From: Halocaridina rubra
Lineage: Eukaryota > Arthropoda > Malacostraca > Decapoda > Atyidae
Reading direction: 5' to 3'
Length of the DNA: 29,700 nt
Assembly (NCBI GenBank): GCA_037179515.1
Contig: JAXCGZ010021793.1
Coordinates: 1 to 29,700, forward strand
Positions 27,507 to 29,700 of this stretch are shown in pieces. Position 1 is the stretch's first letter. Each line of letters begins with the position of its first letter. The translations under genes were made by a program, and so were the position numbers. The notes beneath the pieces are model-generated. The model saw only the letters and a program-made list of their open reading frames with translations. It was not told the origin of the DNA and did not search any database.

Positions 27507-28221
27507 TCAATGCAGGGGGCCTATGGTATCAAAGCGAGTTGTGAGAGCTGTACAGCGGGACTCAAGGGTAGCAACAGTCTTACGGAGAGCAATGATGTCG
27601 GCAGAGTCAGTAGGACGTAGAGAGGAAGGTGCGGCGATGGGTGGTGGCGGGGGCGGTGGAGCGCACTCAGGTGGTGTGGAACAAGACCATCTAGCACAGC
27701 CATGCCAAACGTTGACCCCAGGCATGATGCACCAAACACACTTCCATTGCGAGGTGTCTGGCGGAGGCTCAGACGTGGATCCCGAAGCAGTATCACAAGC
27801 AGCGGCAGCAGCAGGTGAAGCAGGAATACGGTGTGGGCAGGAGCGTGTATCATGGCCAGCAGCACACCACGCACATCTGGCCGAAGCAGAACAATAGAGT
27901 AAGATATGGCCAATACCCCAGCATTTAAAACACCAAGACTGCTCGTCCTTCATCCTGCGCAGGTCACATGAAGGGAGGCAAGGGAGAAAGGAAAACTCGA
28001 TGACAAGTGGGGGTGGTTCAGGACGACTCCAGGTAATGACAATAAGGTTGATATGCTCCCCGTCCAGAGAGAACCGCCGAGCAGTGTCCACTCCTGGTAG
28101 CTCCTTGGCAAGGGAGGAGTCAAGTGCAATAGGGTAGCGAGTAACGAGGTATGTTGGGAACTTAAGGGGCCGTTCAATCGAGTCCTGCATATCACACCGT
28201 AGAGAAAGAGTCACCACTCAT
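27507..28221 (-). pseudogene. Retrotransposon ORF1 (gag-like) with two zinc knuckles
   Basis: A nucleic-acid-binding protein expected to coat the element RNA. The open frame 28217-27507 (236 codons) has no ATG at its start. An ATG at 28221 lies in another frame that soon stops, so a frameshift probably separates the N-terminus. Residues 96-109 (CFKCWGIGHILLYC) are a CX2CX4HX4C knuckle, and 115-127 are a second Cys/His knuckle (CX2CX3HX4C). A Pro-rich stretch (about 183-191) and a likely coiled coil (about 207-233, IIALRKTVATLESR) follow. The order knuckles then coiled coil is less usual than the reverse. Confidence 0.78.
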
Positions 28222-28362
28222 AACTCTGTCAATGATGTCTTTGCGACGCCTCGAGATGTAGAAAAAGTGTCATGTAACCGAAGACATCTTCACCTCAGCC
28301 AGTTCCTGATTGAGACAAAAAGTTTTGATGACGTCAGTAGGCCAACGAAGCTTCACTTCACT

Positions 28363-28539
<177 letters not shown>

Positions 28540-28540
28540 A

Positions 28541-29700
28541 CTAAATCCCATTGTAACAAGGAGACTACCTGTCTGTCCATGAAAAAAAGTCCAACATCAC
28601 GGGAACTAAAGCTGCATCACTGGTTACTTGTTCATGCATCATACCAAATCCCCTTCTACAACAGACAAAAAAATTGCATATCATAGCACAACCAGTTCTT
28701 GCAAGCAATTTCCCTTCATTCTTATATCAGTTTGCAGAGTAGTACATGGAATAATGACTTTAAGGTGCACTGAGGAAGGGAAATCGTATTTTCTTGGTCT
28801 CCCTGCAGCATTAAATCTCTCTCTCTTTTGAAAGTGTAGCAAAATGGGAATTGATTCACTCTTAAAACAGAGACAGAACCATTGTTACAGCTACACACTC
28901 ATGTTTATGATCCACTTTACTGGCTCTATAAGCAATGGGTGTAGATCACAGCTCAGAGAAACTCCAGAAAATTGTTTTCCCTTCCATTACTGTTACCAAG
29001 CCTCCAAACAATATATTTCCCTTCCAATTCTATTACCAAGCCTCCAAACAACAATATATCTCACGAGGCAAACAATTTCAATAAGTAAATAAAGGGAAGG
29101 AAGGCAGGCTGCGTGGAGACAGAAAAATACCCTATTCCTTCATAAAAGTGCCTTTATCCTGTGTGCCTCCTTTCATACCATCAAGAGTATATCATGGAAC
29201 CTAAGGAGGATTCCTGGCTTCTTGCAAATGAATTCCCTAGAAATTATTTCTCCCATTTTTTTAACAGTCAGGTTACCCTTGAACATTAACTAAAGTAACA
29301 GGTATTATAACAGTTAAACACAAGGGTACATATGAGAGTGCTACACAGAGGCTTTGATGGAATCCTTCCCACTGAAAGGTACATTCATAAGTAGACACGT
29401 AAATAAGGAGTAACATCGACAGGAAAAAGGTGTTAACAATAGCCATCCATAAATACAATATCTAAACTTAATAAAACACAAAGAATTTGGGTTCAATGGT
29501 TCATGCAAACAAGAAGTAAAATTAAAGGAGCATCAAATAGTATTAGTAACCCTAAAATACTTAATAGCAATTCAACACAACACACATATGGCTGAATAAG
29601 GTACAGACTTTGAGAACAAGTACATGAAGGTTAATGAGAGCATTATGAATAATGCATTTAAATCACTGGTATATTACAATTCCATTCATATCCTGTTATT
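28541..29700. other. Right flank, no gene seen; one short tandem duplication
   Basis: Unique-looking AT-rich sequence with short, unrecognised open frames only. A ~45-bp duplication (about 28977-29062) repeats cccttcca, ttaccaagcctccaaaca and aatata. By the TRIP13 model this is intron; I searched the minus strand for the expected upstream TRIP13 segments and found none. Confidence 0.55.

Noticed and set aside
29273..29458. 61-codon hydrophobic minus-strand frame as an upstream TRIP13 exon
   Set aside because: No similarity to any TRIP13 segment (no Walker or sensor-1 motifs) and no matching splice sites.

Overview
The window looks like an animal nuclear genome, most likely a decapod crustacean. 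It has no operons, it has spliced exons of a conserved eukaryotic gene, and it is crowded with long (TA)n, (GA)n and (AAT)n microsatellites, TIGD1-like Tigger/pogo transposases and RTE-like and RNase-H-bearing non-LTR retrotransposons. The organism call is an inference from repeat style; nothing here names a species.

Layout. (1) 1-904: AAT/GA microsatellites, then two terminal fragments of a Tigger family joined at a TA (444-597). (2) 1030-8053: an old Tigger complex. It holds a broken TIGD1-like transposase (+ strand, about 1326-4036) whose N-terminal exon exists in three copies. This is followed by about eight tandem ~208-bp units (4100-5830), most carrying a splice-acceptor-like and a splice-donor-like site. 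Next comes a (TA)n array at the centre of a ~780-bp palindrome, then an inverted derivative without transposase (6204-7971) built from ~470-bp tandem units. (3) 8054-11249: a nearly complete Tigger element flanked on both sides by (TA)n. Its 590-codon transposase (minus strand) is interrupted by a single in-frame TAG at codon 15, and all three catalytic Asp are present. (4) 11356-13640: nothing recognised. (5) 13655-16062: a third, decayed TIGD1-like copy (minus strand) with one recognisable terminus. (6) 16465-17416: a 952-bp non-autonomous element with TA duplication, an internally deleted relative of the 8054-11249 element. (7) 18563-21425: the last two exons (minus strand) of a TRIP13/PCH2 orthologue, with matching splice phase across a 2590-bp intron. 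(8) 22302-28362: a defective non-LTR retrotransposon (minus strand; gag, endonuclease, RT, RNase H, C-terminal zinc finger), bracketed by (GA)n arrays and itself interrupted by a 5'-truncated RTE fragment. The RTE fragment sits between two 366-bp direct repeats. (9) 28541-29700: no gene seen.

The only likely host gene is TRIP13/PCH2, an AAA+ remodeller of HORMA-domain proteins. If the gene model is right, everything from 21426 to the right edge is its upstream intron, so the large retrotransposon is intronic and in the same orientation as the gene. The most unusual structures are the tandem exon-like array behind a dead transposase, the tail-to-tail element pair around (TA)n, and the 366-bp duplication around the RTE insertion.
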